Of a stretch of DNA of 64,000 nt, positions 19,192 through 29,092 are shown one piece after another (position 1 is the stretch's first letter; every line of letters begins with the position of its first letter). The translations under genes were made by a program, and so were the position numbers. This stretch comes from Orrella marina (GTDB lineage: Bacteria > Pseudomonadota > Gammaproteobacteria > Burkholderiales > Burkholderiaceae_B). The stretch is taken from the NCBI RefSeq assembly GCF_003058465.1, contig NZ_CP028901.1, positions 1,116,001 through 1,180,000 of the forward strand, read 5' to 3'. Below the pieces are notes generated by a model. The model was given only the letters and a program-made list of their open reading frames with translations. It was not told where the DNA came from and did not search any database.

Positions 19192-19937
19192 CATCCGCCA
19201 CAGCAACGCTCAATGCATGCGCCAACACAGTCACCTTGCGTCATGACACCAACGCCGGCCCTCACTGCCAGAGTAGCAATCCGCCAGGAACCCGCTCTCT
19301 GAGGCACTTGATCGCCGCTAGCGTCGCCTTGTCGTTATCGACGCTGGCATCGCCGGTGCTGGCAACCCCCTCTGATCCGGTCCCGATCGAAGTCGACACG
19401 GCGATCTTCGAGGGTGCGGCTGAGCGCACGCAGCGTCTGGAGTCCGTACCTGCTCGGTCTGGTCGGCCTGGCAGACTGGACCGTGATGGCGAAATGGCTG
19501 ATGCAAGCATGTTCAAGAACACGATCACCGCTGACCAGCTTACTCAGGACAAGGAACGCGCATTTCTACGGGGCGTGTTTTCCGGGGCAGAAGCGGTTTT
19601 GCTGACAGCTGACGGCCAGACGATCAAAATGCCTAATCTGATTCAGAAAAGCGCCTTGCAAATTCTGGCCCCACTGATCGTGACAGCAGAGTCCTGCGCA
19701 TCGGTTTACTGGCTGCTGGGAGCGTTGCAGCCAGGTTCACGAGAAGAGGCGCTGGCGCGCGCGCGCGTGGCTGCCAATCACCATATTCAGTCGAACCCTT
19801 CCATCACACTGGCAACACTTGAGCAACGAATCATGGCAACCAGCCGAGAACGGGCTCAGCGCATACAAAAGCAGCAAGAACCCACTGAGTGGCTGGGCGC
19901 GGAACTCAGGGCATGCGACGTCCTGTTTGAGTTCTGA
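19188..19937 (+). CDS. Secreted protein of unknown function, coupled to the sugar porter
   Basis: A 249-aa protein whose ATG overlaps the transporter stop by 4 bp (ATGA). The N-terminus is unusually long and polar (about 38 residues) before a signal-like hydrophobic stretch (HLIAASVALSLSTLASPVLA, probable cleavage after VLA), so the real start may be internal. The mature part has a mildly hydrophobic segment (QKSALQILAPLIVTAESCASVYWLLGAL) and a charged helical C-terminus with two Cys. No family recognised. Position suggests a periplasmic role tied to transport of the same compound. Confidence 0.6.
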   Translation: MTSATATLNACANTVTLRHDTNAGPHCQSSNPPGTRSLRHLIAASVALSLSTLASPVLATPSDPVPIEVDTAIFEGAAERTQRLESVPARSGRPGRLDRDGEMADASMFKNTITADQLTQDKERAFLRGVFSGAEAVLLTADGQTIKMPNLIQKSALQILAPLIVTAESCASVYWLLGALQPGSREEALARARVAANHHIQSNPSITLATLEQRIMATSRERAQRIQKQQEPTEWLGAELRACDVLFEF

Positions 19938-20157
19938 CAGGCGCAAGACACCCTCAATCCGGTTTTGCAGCATAGCGATCTGACCACGGCGTCTACGGGT
20001 AGTAGCTATAGAACATGCGAATTTTCAGGGACGGTTTTGAGCATGATCAGATCACAACAAAAATCAGCGGCATGCCCGCCTGATAAGGCAGGTACAGGTT
20101 TGTGGTGCAAGGTATATTGAGGCTTCAGTTCAATCTTTTGCGCGAGAGTCCGTCACG

Positions 20158-22977
20158 ATGAGCAAGAACGAGAACAGCAAGAAAGAAGGCTGGCAAGCCA
20201 GCATACCGGATGAGAGTCTCGACCCCGGTCAGCATAAACGCAGGAAAGCCGGAAAATCCGACAAAGGAGGCACTCCCTCGCCGGTCGTCTGGCACACCCT
20301 GCATGCCGACGAAGTGCACCAGCGGCTTGAAACCAACCCCAAAGGCCTGAGCGCAGAGCAGGCAGACGAGCGCCTGCAAAAACACGGGCCCAACCAGCTC
20401 GCCCAGATCAAGCGCCGTTCTGCCTGGATGCGTCTGGCCATGCAGTTTCACAATATCCTGCTCTACGTGATGATGGGCGCCGCGCTGATCACCGCGTTTC
20501 TGGGTCACTGGGTGGACACCGGCGTATTGCTATTTGCCGTGGTGATCAATGCGGTCATTGGTTTCATCCAGGAAGGAAAAGCCGAGAACGCACTTGAGGC
20601 CATCCGCAACATGCTCTCGCCCCACGCGACAGTGATCCGGGGTGGGCAGACCACCGAGGTCGACGCCGCACACCTGGTGCCGGGTGATGTGGTTGTTCTG
20701 GGTTCTGGCGATCGTGTCCCCGCTGATGTACGCCTGTTTCACGCCCGCGAACTGCGCGTGGAAGAAGCGGCATTGACAGGAGAGTCATTGCCGGTCGAGA
20801 AATCCACGGACGCGCAACCAGCAGACGCACCACTAGGCGACCGGTTTGGCATGGCTTACTCGGGCACCATGGTGGTACACGGGCAGGGCAGAGGGGTCGT
20901 GATCCACACAGGCAAACATACCGAGATCGGTCGGATCAACCAGATGCTGGTAGACGTCCGATCCCAGAGCACCCCGCTCGTGCGCCAGATCGACAAGTTC
21001 GGGCAGATGCTCGCGGTTGCGATACTGTTGGTCTGTGCGCTCACCTTCGCACTAGGCACATTCTGGCGCGGCAATGCGCCAGCAGACATGTTCATGATGG
21101 TCGTTGCGCTGGCCGCCTCGGCGATCCCGGAAGGCCTGCCAGCGATACTGACGGTCACGCTCGCACTGGGCGTGCAACGCATGGCGCGACAAAACGCGAT
21201 CATTCGCCGACTGCCAGCAGTTGAGGCCTTGGGCTCGGTCACGGTGATCTGCTCGGACAAGACCGGTACGCTCACCCGTAACGAAATGACCGTGCAACGG
21301 ATTGTCAGTGCGAATCATGTCTATGAAGTGAGTGGTGTCGGATATGCCCCGCGCGGTGAAATCACCCACGACGGTCACATCGTCGATCTGGAGACCGACC
21401 ATGCACTGGCACTGGCTGTTCGCGCCGGCGTCTTGTGCAACGATGCGCACCTGTATCGGGAAGACAAGGCCTGGAAAGTGATGGGTGACCCGACAGAAGG
21501 CGCATTGCTGGTTCTGGGGGCCAAGGCGGGGTTCAGTCAGGACCTGGGTGAGCAGGCCTGGCCCAGACTCGACGTGCTGCCGTTCGAGTCGCAGCACCGC
21601 TTCATGGCGACCTACCACCGAAACACGGATGACAAGCCCTGGATATTCGTCAAAGGTGCCCCGGAAGTCATTCTGGATATGTGTGAGCGTGAGTACGCCA
21701 ATAGCGATCTGGCCCCTGTGAACGTGGATCAGTGGCGACGCATGGCCACCGACACCGCTGCGGTTGGCCTGCGTGTGCTGGCGCTGGCCTGCAAGCAGGC
21801 AGCGCCCGAAGGAGACGGGCTTGGCTTTGCCGACACGCGATCTGGATTTTTTATGCTGGGTCTTGTGGGGATCATCGATCCACCGCGCGAAGAAGCCGCA
21901 CTGGCTGTCGCGCAGTGTCATGAAGCGGGTATCGCGGTCAAGATGATCACAGGCGATCATGCCGAGACAGCCCGGGCAATCGGAGCCCAGCTCGGTATTG
22001 GTGTGGGCAAGCCGGCTGTCACGGGCGCAGAAGTAGCCATGATGGATGATGCAACGTTGCGCAGTGTGGTCATGAACGTTGATGTCTTTGCCAGAGCCAG
22101 TCCGGAACACAAACTGCGTCTGGTTAAAGCCCTGCAGGGCGCCGGGCAGGTGGTCTCGATGACTGGCGATGGCGTCAACGATGCGCCCGCACTCAAGCGC
22201 GCTGATGTCGGTGTGGCGATGGGCATGAAAGGCACCGAGGCGGCCAAGCAAGCCAGTGACATGGTGCTGGCAGACGACAACTTTGCAACCATTGCCATAG
22301 CAGTCAGACAAGGGCGTGCGGTCTACGACAATCTGAAGAAATTCGTGTTGTTCATGCTACCAACAAACGGTGGCGAAGCACTCGTGGTCATTGCTGCCAT
22401 TCTGTTCGAACTGGCGTTGCCGCTGACTGCGGCCCAGGTCTTGTGGATCAACCTCGTGACCTCGAGCGCACTGGGCATGGCGCTGGCGTTCGAACCGGCA
22501 GAGTCCGGCATCATGAAACGGCCTCCGCGCCCACCCGGGGAGAAACTGCTCAACGGATTCTTTGTCTGGCGCGTGATCATGGTTTCCGTACTGATGATGG
22601 CCGGTGCACTGGGACTCTTTCTGTGGGAATACGAACACGGCACATCGCTTGAAACGGCCCGTACCATGGCGGTCAATGCGGTGGTAATGTGCGAGATGCT
22701 TTATCTGATCAACAGTCGCCACATTTACGACTCAGTCATGAACAGGGAAGGGCTGTTTGGTAACCGTTATGTTCTGCTGGCGATCGCGGCTTGCGTGCCA
22801 CTGCAACTGGCCTTTACCTATCTGCCCTGGATGAATACGGTGTTTGGCTCGGCTCCTTTACAACCGATAGACTGGCTGAAAGTGCTTGGTGCGGGCTTGT
22901 TGGTATTCTTCGTATCCGAAATCGAGAAGTTTGTGATCCGTCACACGGGATTGCGCAAGCGACTGCTGGGTGCCTGA
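20158..22977 (+). CDS. P2-type cation-transporting ATPase
   Basis: A 939-aa inner-membrane pump. Order: charged cytosolic N-tail with cation ATPase N-domain (about 42-110, LSAEQADERLQKHGPNQL), TM pair, actuator domain with LTGES, TM4 with AIPEGLPA (P324-E325-G326), phosphorylation site CSDKTGTLT (D367), nucleotide-binding region with the ATP-binding segment KGAPE, hinge MTGDGVNDAPALK, and six C-terminal helices. PEGLP and the ten-helix layout place it among P2A/P2B-like Ca2+ or related cation pumps rather than heavy-metal P1B pumps; no metal-binding CXXC is present. The exact ion is undecided. Monocistronic; convergent with tex. Confidence 0.9.
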   Translation: MSKNENSKKEGWQASIPDESLDPGQHKRRKAGKSDKGGTPSPVVWHTLHADEVHQRLETNPKGLSAEQADERLQKHGPNQLAQIKRRSAWMRLAMQFHNILLYVMMGAALITAFLGHWVDTGVLLFAVVINAVIGFIQEGKAENALEAIRNMLSPHATVIRGGQTTEVDAAHLVPGDVVVLGSGDRVPADVRLFHARELRVEEAALTGESLPVEKSTDAQPADAPLGDRFGMAYSGTMVVHGQGRGVVIHTGKHTEIGRINQMLVDVRSQSTPLVRQIDKFGQMLAVAILLVCALTFALGTFWRGNAPADMFMMVVALAASAIPEGLPAILTVTLALGVQRMARQNAIIRRLPAVEALGSVTVICSDKTGTLTRNEMTVQRIVSANHVYEVSGVGYAPRGEITHDGHIVDLETDHALALAVRAGVLCNDAHLYREDKAWKVMGDPTEGALLVLGAKAGFSQDLGEQAWPRLDVLPFESQHRFMATYHRNTDDKPWIFVKGAPEVILDMCEREYANSDLAPVNVDQWRRMATDTAAVGLRVLALACKQAAPEGDGLGFADTRSGFFMLGLVGIIDPPREEAALAVAQCHEAGIAVKMITGDHAETARAIGAQLGIGVGKPAVTGAEVAMMDDATLRSVVMNVDVFARASPEHKLRLVKALQGAGQVVSMTGDGVNDAPALKRADVGVAMGMKGTEAAKQASDMVLADDNFATIAIAVRQGRAVYDNLKKFVLFMLPTNGGEALVVIAAILFELALPLTAAQVLWINLVTSSALGMALAFEPAESGIMKRPPRPPGEKLLNGFFVWRVIMVSVLMMAGALGLFLWEYEHGTSLETARTMAVNAVVMCEMLYLINSRHIYDSVMNREGLFGNRYVLLAIAACVPLQLAFTYLPWMNTVFGSAPLQPIDWLKVLGAGLLVFFVSEIEKFVIRHTGLRKRLLGA

Positions 22978-23070
22978 ACGAAGCGTGAGCAGCAAATTCA
23001 GATCATCTGTGACAGACCTCGCGACCTGGGCGAAATCAGGAAACCGGAGAACCCGGGAAACCAGGAGACC

Positions 23071-23117
23071 AGCCCCCACCCAACCGTACTTACCGACGGT
23101 TGGGTGGGAGGGGGGGC
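23071..23117. terminator. Strong convergent hairpin between the cation ATPase and tex
   Basis: A perfect 13-bp stem CCCACCCAACCGT / ACGGTTGGGTGGG (23075-23087 and 23096-23108) has loop ACTTACCG and a G/C-rich extension across one bulged base. It sits between the stops of two convergent genes. It lacks a long T tract, so it is probably a two-way block or mRNA end protector. Confidence 0.65.
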
Positions 23118-23134
23118 TCGAAAGGCCCCTGGTT

Positions 23135-25510
23135 CTAGCGCTTGAGTTTTGCAAATGCAGCCGCCATCGCGTTATCCTGAGGTGCAGGCTGAGCCGCACG
23201 GCCGGTCGCAGCGCCACGATTCTGACGCGAACCGCCTGAAGGCTTGGTGTCAGCCGTTCTGGCCGGGGCGTCATCAGACAGGCGCATTGTCAGTGCAATG
23301 CGCTTTCTCGCCTTGTCGACCTCAAGCACCTTGACCTTGACGCTTTGGCCGGTCCTGACCACATCCCTTGGATCCTTCACGAACCGCTCGGACAAAGCGG
23401 AGATGTGGACCAGCCCATCCTGATGCACGCCAATGTCCACGAACGCCCCGAAGTTGGCAACGTTGGTCACAACGCCTTCCAGAATCAGGCCAACCTTCAG
23501 ATCGTCAATGGACTCGATACCGTCTTCAAACTTGACTGTCTTGAACTCCGGGCGCGGATCCCGGCCTGGTTTCTCCAGCTCGGCCAGAATATCGGTGACC
23601 GTCGGCACGCCAAACCGCTCGTCGGTGAACTCGGAAGGTGACAGGCCCTTGAGTGCGGCCTGGTTACCCATCACGGCTTTGACATCGGCCTGGATCCGGG
23701 CCAGAATTTTTTCTACAACGGGATAGGCTTCAGGGTGAACAGAGGACGCATCAAGCGGGTTGTCTCCGCCACTGATACGCAGAAACCCTGCAGCCTGCTC
23801 AAACGCCTTCTCTCCGAAACGCGGCACCTCCATCAACTGCTTGCGACTGCGAAACGCGCCTTTGCTGTCCCGGTACTGGACAATGTTCCTGGCCAGCGTT
23901 GCGTTCAGTCCCGAGACATGCGTCAGTAGCGCAGGTGAAGCAGTGTTGACATCCACCCCCACCGCGTTCACGCAGTCTTCGACAACGGCATCAAGGCTTC
24001 GGCCAAGCTCACGCTGATTGACGTCATGCTGATACTGTCCCACACCGATTGCCTTGGGCTCGATCTTGACCAGCTCGGCTAGCGGATCCTGCAATCTGCG
24101 TGCAATCGAGACAGCCCCCCGAAGACTGACATCCAGATCCGGAAACTCCTTCGCCGCCAGTTCGGAAGCCGAGTAAACCGAGGCGCCTGCTTCTGAAATC
24201 ACCATGCGCGCCAGATCGAGATCAGGCTGTAGTTCACACAGCCTGGCAACCAGTCGTTCAGTTTCGCGTGACGCGGTACCGTTGCCGATAGCCACCAGCT
24301 CGATTTTGTGTTGCCGTACGATGCGAGCCAGCGTCTGCAAGCTGCCATTGACGTCGCGTCGCGGTTCAAATGGATAGATGGTTGCTGTTTCAACAACTTT
24401 GCCAGTCGTGTCGATGGCAGCCACCTTCACGCCAGTACGAATTCCGGGATCCAGGCCCATCACGGCCTTGGTGCCAGCCGGCGGGGCGAGCAGCAAGTCC
24501 TTCAGATTTGCAGCAAAAACACGGATTGCCTCGGTCTCGGCCTGTTCACGCAACTGGGAAATAAATTCCATCTCGAAGTGCATGGCCAGCTTGACCCGCC
24601 ACGCCCATCTAGACACGTCAGCCAGCCACTGTTGGCGAGGCGTCGCATGGGGCCCAAACACACCGTCGTCCAGTCCATTATGTTCGGCGACAATACGGAT
24701 ACACGGATGTGGGACCAGCGCCTCTTCAGCCTCTGGTAGCGCAACACGCAAGTCCAGCACGCCTTGCTGGCGACCACGCAACATCGCGAGCATTCGGTGC
24801 GAGGGCACCGAGCGCAGCGGTTCACTGAAATCAAACCAGTCCCTGAAGTTGGCGCCTTCGCTTTCTTTGCCTTCAATGACCTTGGCGTAAAGCTGACCTT
24901 TCTGGGCGATGAGCGCACGCAATCTGGCAACCAGATCAGCATCCTCTGCAAACTGCTCGGCCAGAATGTCGCGCGCTCCATCCAGAGCGGCCTTCTCAGT
25001 GGCAACCCCCTTGTCGGCGTCAACATACTGCGCTGCCAGTACTTTCGGATCCGCGTCGGGATCGCCCAACAATGTATCAGCCAGCGGTTGCAGACCTGCC
25101 TCGCGTGCAATCTGGGCACGGGTGCGTCGCTTTGGCTTGTAGGGTGCGTAAAGATCCTCGAGTCGCTGCTTGCTGTCAGCCTGCTCGACTTCCTTGGCGA
25201 GCGAAGCAGAAAGCTTGCCTTGCTGAGCGATCGAGCTGGCGATAACGTCACGACGGGCTTCCAGTTCCTGCAGGTAAAGCAGACGGACCTCTAGCTGACG
25301 CAAGACAGTATCATCCAGGCCACCTGTCACTTCTTTACGATAGCGGGCAATAAAAGGAACAGTTGCTCCGCCATCAATCAGTTCCATGGTCACACTGACT
25401 TGTCGGGGCTGCACGCCAAGCTCTGTGGCAAGCTGTTGCACAATACGCTGGTGGATCACCTGAGCGTCGCGTGGGGTGTACTCTTGTGGCGCTGGGGTTG
25501 GATCGGTCAT
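23135..25510 (-). CDS. tex: Tex-family RNA-binding transcription accessory protein
   Basis: A 791-aa cytosolic nucleic-acid-binding protein. The N-terminal helical domain includes [18 protein letters not shown]. The YqgF-like domain carries [17 protein letters not shown]. Helix-hairpin-helix motifs follow ([26 protein letters not shown]), then a C-terminal S1 domain ([34 protein letters not shown]). The tail after S1 is Gly/Arg/Ala-rich. ATG 25510 with AAGAG upstream is preferred over a longer in-frame extension. In Bordetella, Tex affects toxin expression and it is broadly involved in RNA metabolism. It is a normal-length member. Confidence 0.95.
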   Translation of the reverse strand: MTDPTPAPQEYTPRDAQVIHQRIVQQLATELGVQPRQVSVTMELIDGGATVPFIARYRKEVTGGLDDTVLRQLEVRLLYLQELEARRDVIASSIAQQGKLSASLAKEVEQADSKQRLEDLYAPYKPKRRTRAQIAREAGLQPLADTLLGDPDADPKVLAAQYVDADKGVATEKAALDGARDILAEQFAEDADLVARLRALIAQKGQLYAKVIEGKESEGANFRDWFDFSEPLRSVPSHRMLAMLRGRQQGVLDLRVALPEAEEALVPHPCIRIVAEHNGLDDGVFGPHATPRQQWLADVSRWAWRVKLAMHFEMEFISQLREQAETEAIRVFAANLKDLLLAPPAGTKAVMGLDPGIRTGVKVAAIDTTGKVVETATIYPFEPRRDVNGSLQTLARIVRQHKIELVAIGNGTASRETERLVARLCELQPDLDLARMVISEAGASVYSASELAAKEFPDLDVSLRGAVSIARRLQDPLAELVKIEPKAIGVGQYQHDVNQRELGRSLDAVVEDCVNAVGVDVNTASPALLTHVSGLNATLARNIVQYRDSKGAFRSRKQLMEVPRFGEKAFEQAAGFLRISGGDNPLDASSVHPEAYPVVEKILARIQADVKAVMGNQAALKGLSPSEFTDERFGVPTVTDILAELEKPGRDPRPEFKTVKFEDGIESIDDLKVGLILEGVVTNVANFGAFVDIGVHQDGLVHISALSERFVKDPRDVVRTGQSVKVKVLEVDKARKRIALTMRLSDDAPARTADTKPSGGSRQNRGAATGRAAQPAPQDNAMAAAFAKLKR

Positions 25511-26003
25511 AACTCTTCTGGTTGAAAGTTCAAACATTGATTCAAGCGCAGCAATTGTGCCACACACGCCGCAGGCACTCAGACTGATCCTGCGTTTTAC
25601 TTTTCACTCCGTTGCACAGCCCCCGTGCTCCACTCAAGTCATGCGTGTAAGTAATGGGTCATGCGGTAGTGGGTCATGCAGTAAAGGGTAAAGCGCTTTA
25701 CCTGACATACACGCGGAGCGTAGTTCAGCGGTAGTTCAGAGTAGTTCAGTGCTGCTGCGTGCCGGACAGCGCCGACAGGCGACCAGACGCCCGGGTGACG
25801 GGACTGGAGCAGGGGAGTTTCAAGAGCTGTGGCCAGCAGGGAGGTCAGCAGGAGGGTCAGCAGGAAACACGCAAACAGCGAGACTGGCGATCACGCCTAC
25901 GACCAGTTTCGATCAATGGGTCGATCTGCGTGACGACCGGGCAGGGTGGCATACCGATCATGACATATTCTCGGCCCACCCGCCCACACACTTTCGGAAC
26001 GCC
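25511..26003. other. Gap upstream of tex
   Basis: No gene seen. It contains degenerate repeats of GTCATGC (25638-25680), a perfect palindrome at 25687-25702 (listed) and three copies of GTAGTTCAG between about 25722 and 25750. The last part superficially resembles a tRNA D-arm but does not fold as a tRNA. Confidence 0.4.
25687..25702. promoter_or_regulatory. Perfect 16-bp palindrome, candidate operator
   Basis: GGTAAAGCGCTTTACC is its own reverse complement. Its centre AAAGCGCTTT resembles LacI/GalR-family operators. It is about 180 bp upstream of the tex start and 300 bp after the enoyl-CoA hydratase stop, both on the minus strand, so it most likely marks a promoter for tex. No LacI-type gene is in the window. 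Confidence 0.5.
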
Positions 26004-26792
26004 TTACTTGCCCTTGAAAACGGGCTCGCGCTTATCCTTGAACGCGTTGACCGCTTCCTTATGGTCTTCGGTCGTGTACATCGAGGCCATGTGCGAAGCC
26101 GCCATATCCAGGTGGGTCCGGATGTCGAGGCTCGCGCCTTGTTTGACTGCACGCTTGATCATGCGCACGGCCACAGGAGGTTGCGCAGCAATCTTTGCTG
26201 CGAGCTCGTAAGTCGCTTCCATCAACTGGTCATCTTCGACAACCTGGTTGACGATACCGATCCTTTCAGCTTCTTCAGCACTGACCCAGCGCGCAGTCCA
26301 GAACAGCTCAAGCGCTTTAGGCGTACCCACCAGTCTTGGCAGATACCAGCTGCCACCGTCACCGGCAAACAGCCCGACCTTCAGGTATGTCTCGGCAAAC
26401 TTGGCACTACGGGCGGCGACACGCAGGTCGCCCATCAGTGCCATGTCCATGCCAGCACCTGTGGCCACACCGTTGACCGCAACAATCACCGGCTTGTCGA
26501 TCTGCTCCAGGAGCAAGGGGATCTGATGCACGTAATCCGACAGGAAAAGGCGGCGTGAATAGGCGCTGTCTTCGGTGCGGTTCTGCATATTGCCAACGTC
26601 ACCACCGGAGCAAAAACCCTTGCCGGTACCGGTCAGGACGATCACATAGACGTCCTCACGGTCCTTGCACTCGCGCAGCGCGTCAGCCCAGGCCTTGAGC
26701 ATCTCGGGCGTAAATGCGTTGTAGCGGTCGGGACGGTTCAGGCGAATCGTCGCAATACGGTCCTTGACTTCAAATACAAGCTGATCAGTCAT
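26004..26792 (-). CDS. Enoyl-CoA hydratase/isomerase family protein
   Basis: A 262-aa crotonase-fold protein. ATIRLNRPDRYNAFTPEM begins the fold. The oxyanion hole is at GKGFCSGGDVGNM and VNGVATGAGMDMALMGDLRVAA. The usual catalytic Glu positions lie in the AETYLKVGLFAGDGGSWYLPRLVG stretch, with Asp at the second. The C-terminal helical part is complete. ATG 26792 is preceded by AAGGA. It probably hydrates or isomerises an acyl-CoA made by the CoA-transferase and acyl-CoA dehydrogenase further along. It diverges from the IclR regulator, which may control it. Confidence 0.9.
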   Translation of the reverse strand: MTDQLVFEVKDRIATIRLNRPDRYNAFTPEMLKAWADALRECKDREDVYVIVLTGTGKGFCSGGDVGNMQNRTEDSAYSRRLFLSDYVHQIPLLLEQIDKPVIVAVNGVATGAGMDMALMGDLRVAARSAKFAETYLKVGLFAGDGGSWYLPRLVGTPKALELFWTARWVSAEEAERIGIVNQVVEDDQLMEATYELAAKIAAQPPVAVRMIKRAVKQGASLDIRTHLDMAASHMASMYTTEDHKEAVNAFKDKREPVFKGK

Positions 26793-27098
26793 ACAGATAA
26801 TCCTTATAAAAACAAACAAAAATGAAAAGCGATCAATGGCGTTCTGTCCCGATGCTACCAAGGCCTGAAGAGTGCCATTGAACGATACTGGATGCCATTC
26901 AAAGACAATTCACACATGCCCTTCATCCACAACACCGGCTGAGCGCTAGCCCAGGCTGCGGATCGCGTACCTTCGCGCGCAATCCGGTCAAATCGAAATA
27001 ATGCCCGATGGCGCACCTGGCATCCGGCTCGCTTGCCACCACGGCAAACACGCGTACTGTGCAACCGCGATGGACGGCAAAATGGGATAATTCGCGTC
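26793..27098. promoter_or_regulatory. Divergent promoter region of enoyl-CoA hydratase and the IclR gene
   Basis: This gap separates two divergent starts, an arrangement typical of an IclR regulator and its target. GGATAATTCGC at 27085-27095, right before the iclR-type start, recurs at 29102-29112 upstream of the Bug receptor. No further structure was seen. Confidence 0.45.
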
Positions 27099-27911
27099 AT
27101 GACAAACCCTTCCAAGCCTATGACTCAAAAATCCGAACCTGGCGTGGCTGCAGTCAACCGTGCGCTCACCATCCTGATGGCATTCGAGAACAGTGTCGAA
27201 GGCATGAGTCTTGCCGAACTGAGCGCAGCGACTGGCCTCTACCACAGCACCATCTTGCGACTGTGTGACTCGTTGTTGCATTACGGGTTCCTGGTCAGAC
27301 TGGAAGATGGTCGTTTCAAGCTCGGCTCCACACCGTTCTTTCTCGGCATGCTGTACCAGGAGTCGTTTCGACTCTGGGACCATGCGGCACCAGTCCTGCG
27401 CGAACTGGTTCGCGTCACCAAGGAAACTGCGGCTATCTACATTCGAGACGGCGATGAACGTGTCTGCCTGCACCGGATGACGCAACCGCGTAGCGTGCTG
27501 ATGCATGTCCGTGAGGGCGAACGTGTCGAACTGCACAAGGGTGCTGCCGGCAAGATCATGCTGGCGTTTGCCGGCGAGCCAGGTGAGGAGTTTGATCAGA
27601 TCCGAAAAGCTCACTACGCACTTTCCCTGGCGGAACGCCGCTCCGAGAGTATCGGACTCGCATGCCCGGTGTTCGGCGTACAACAAAAACTCATCTGCAG
27701 TATTTCCCTCGGCATGCCGTTGTTCCGTCTGAACCGGCAAGTGTTTGAAGCGGCATTACCCCTGGTCATGCAGGCCGCAGCAGACCTGACGCGTCGCCTT
27801 GGTGGTAACCCTTCTGTATTCGACCCGCCTTACGCGACGTACGAAGGTCCGGTTCTTCCGGAAAGAGGGGAAGCCCCCCTGCAACACCCGACAGACTCAA
27901 CACTGGAATAA
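27099..27911 (+). CDS. IclR-family transcriptional regulator
   Basis: A 270-aa DNA-binding regulator. The winged helix-turn-helix lies at about residues 15-75 (VNRALTILMAF ... GMSLAELSAATGLYHSTILRLCDSLLHYGFLVR). The C-terminal effector domain includes ELVRVTKETAAIYIRDGDERVCLHR, LHKGAAGKIMLAF and ERRSESIGLACPVF. ATG 27099 begins the usual short lead before the HTH. It sits between an enoyl-CoA hydratase and a Bug receptor/CaiB/acyl-CoA dehydrogenase series, all on the opposite strand, and is the obvious local regulator; the ligand is unknown. Confidence 0.92.
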   Translation: MTNPSKPMTQKSEPGVAAVNRALTILMAFENSVEGMSLAELSAATGLYHSTILRLCDSLLHYGFLVRLEDGRFKLGSTPFFLGMLYQESFRLWDHAAPVLRELVRVTKETAAIYIRDGDERVCLHRMTQPRSVLMHVREGERVELHKGAAGKIMLAFAGEPGEEFDQIRKAHYALSLAERRSESIGLACPVFGVQQKLICSISLGMPLFRLNRQVFEAALPLVMQAAADLTRRLGGNPSVFDPPYATYEGPVLPERGEAPLQHPTDSTLE

Positions 27912-27941
27912 CCGCGAATCACCGAAGCCGTGGAGAAGCAG

Positions 27942-27995
27942 ACAGGCGTTTGAACCACAGCGGCTGAGTGAGCACAACCGGGTTCAAGCGCCTGT
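27942..27995. terminator. Hairpin between convergent IclR and Bug genes
   Basis: Arms ACAGGCGTTTGAACC (27942-27956) and GGTTCAAGCGCCTGT (27981-27995) pair over 15 bp with a single G-T wobble and a 24-base loop. It lies between the two converging stops. There is no T tract, so a terminator role is inferred from position. Confidence 0.5.
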
Positions 27996-28006
27996 GGCGG
28001 CATACC

Positions 28007-29020
28007 TTAGTTCAAACTGATATTGCGCTCCTTGGCCAGTGTGCTCCACTTGGTCAGCTCACTATCAACAAAGGTGCGAAACTCCTCGCTGTTCATCTTG
28101 CTCGGCTCTGACGCTTCGTTGGCCAGCAACTTGATCATCCGTTGCGAACTGGTGACCTTGACGATTTCCTGGTTCAGGTAATCAACCAGCTCCCTGGGCG
28201 TGCCAGCCGGTGCATACACACCCCACCACACTTCAACAGAATAGCCAGGCACCGATTCAGCGATGGTCGGCAGCTCAGGGAAGAATTTTGAAGGCTCGGG
28301 TGAGGTCACGGCAATCGCCTTGACACGTCCGGCATCGAGCGATCCACCGAGCGAGGCCGGTGTCGTGATCATCAGTTCAATTCTTCCACCCATCATGTCA
28401 GTCAGACCGCCTGCAATTCCCTTGTACGGGATGTGCGTCATCTGCGTATCAGCCAGCGAATTGAAAAGCTCGGCACTGAGCTGGCCAATCGAGCCGATTC
28501 CGGCTGATCCATAGTTGACCGGAGAGGTTTTTGCGGTCTTGATCAGCTCAGGAATGGTCTTGAACGGAACCTCGGTATTGGTGACGAGCAGCATTGGACC
28601 GCGTGCCACCAGCGCGACGGGTTCAAACGATGTGCGCACGTCATAGGGCAGTTTGCTGTCGACTGCAGCGCGGGTGACGAACGAGTTAGAACTGAACAGC
28701 AGTGAGGAGCCGTCTGGTTTGGCGCGCGCCACGTCATTGGACCCGATGCTCCCGCCTGCACCAGCCTTGTTCTCGATGATGAACGACCGGCCGAGGTTCT
28801 GGCCAAGCTGCTCAGCCAGTGCCCGTGCGTACACGTCATTGCTGCCACCGGGTGTAAAGGGCACCACAATCCGGACGACGTCCGGAAGCTGTGGAGTGTT
28901 TTGTGCCAGCGAGGCACTGCTGGACAGAACTGTGCCCACTGCGAGCAGGGCGCCAGCCAGCACCTTCAAAGAGCGGCTTGCCGATGCCAGCCGACCTGGC
29001 TGGGTGACTGCATGTGTCAT
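28007..29020 (-). CDS. Bug-family (TctC-type) substrate-binding protein
   Basis: A 337-aa periplasmic receptor of the tripartite tricarboxylate transporter type, predicted to bind a carboxylate. The signal peptide is VLAGALLAVGTVLSSSASLA. Hallmarks: VRIVVPFTPGGSNDVYARALAEQLGQ, IIENKAGAGGSIGSNDVARAKPDG, INYGSAG-like VNYGSAGIGSIGQLSAELF, and HIPYKGIAGGLTDMMGG. Start ATG 29020 is supported by GGAG 6 bases upstream; two earlier in-frame ATGs are less good. No TctA/TctB genes are present, as usual for Bug proteins. It follows the CaiB gene, so it likely captures the acid that CaiB activates. Confidence 0.92.
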   Translation of the reverse strand: MTHAVTQPGRLASASRSLKVLAGALLAVGTVLSSSASLAQNTPQLPDVVRIVVPFTPGGSNDVYARALAEQLGQNLGRSFIIENKAGAGGSIGSNDVARAKPDGSSLLFSSNSFVTRAAVDSKLPYDVRTSFEPVALVARGPMLLVTNTEVPFKTIPELIKTAKTSPVNYGSAGIGSIGQLSAELFNSLADTQMTHIPYKGIAGGLTDMMGGRIELMITTPASLGGSLDAGRVKAIAVTSPEPSKFFPELPTIAESVPGYSVEVWWGVYAPAGTPRELVDYLNQEIVKVTSSQRMIKLLANEASEPSKMNSEEFRTFVDSELTKWSTLAKERNISLN

Positions 29021-29092
29021 GGTTGTCTCCATAGTTGACATGATGATTTGGGATAAGCGGGGTACTTGGGATATTCGGTTTTCTTACTTGTC

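Noticed and set aside
21052-22311. A 419-codon open frame antisense to the cation ATPase gene
   Set aside because: It mirrors the ATPase codons, has no family features and is explained by GC-rich codon bias on the opposite strand.
25713-25755. A tRNA-like 5' half (CGTAGTTCAGCGGTAG)
   Set aside because: The D-stem does not pair, no anticodon or T arm follows, and the resemblance comes from a repeated GTAGTTCAG unit.
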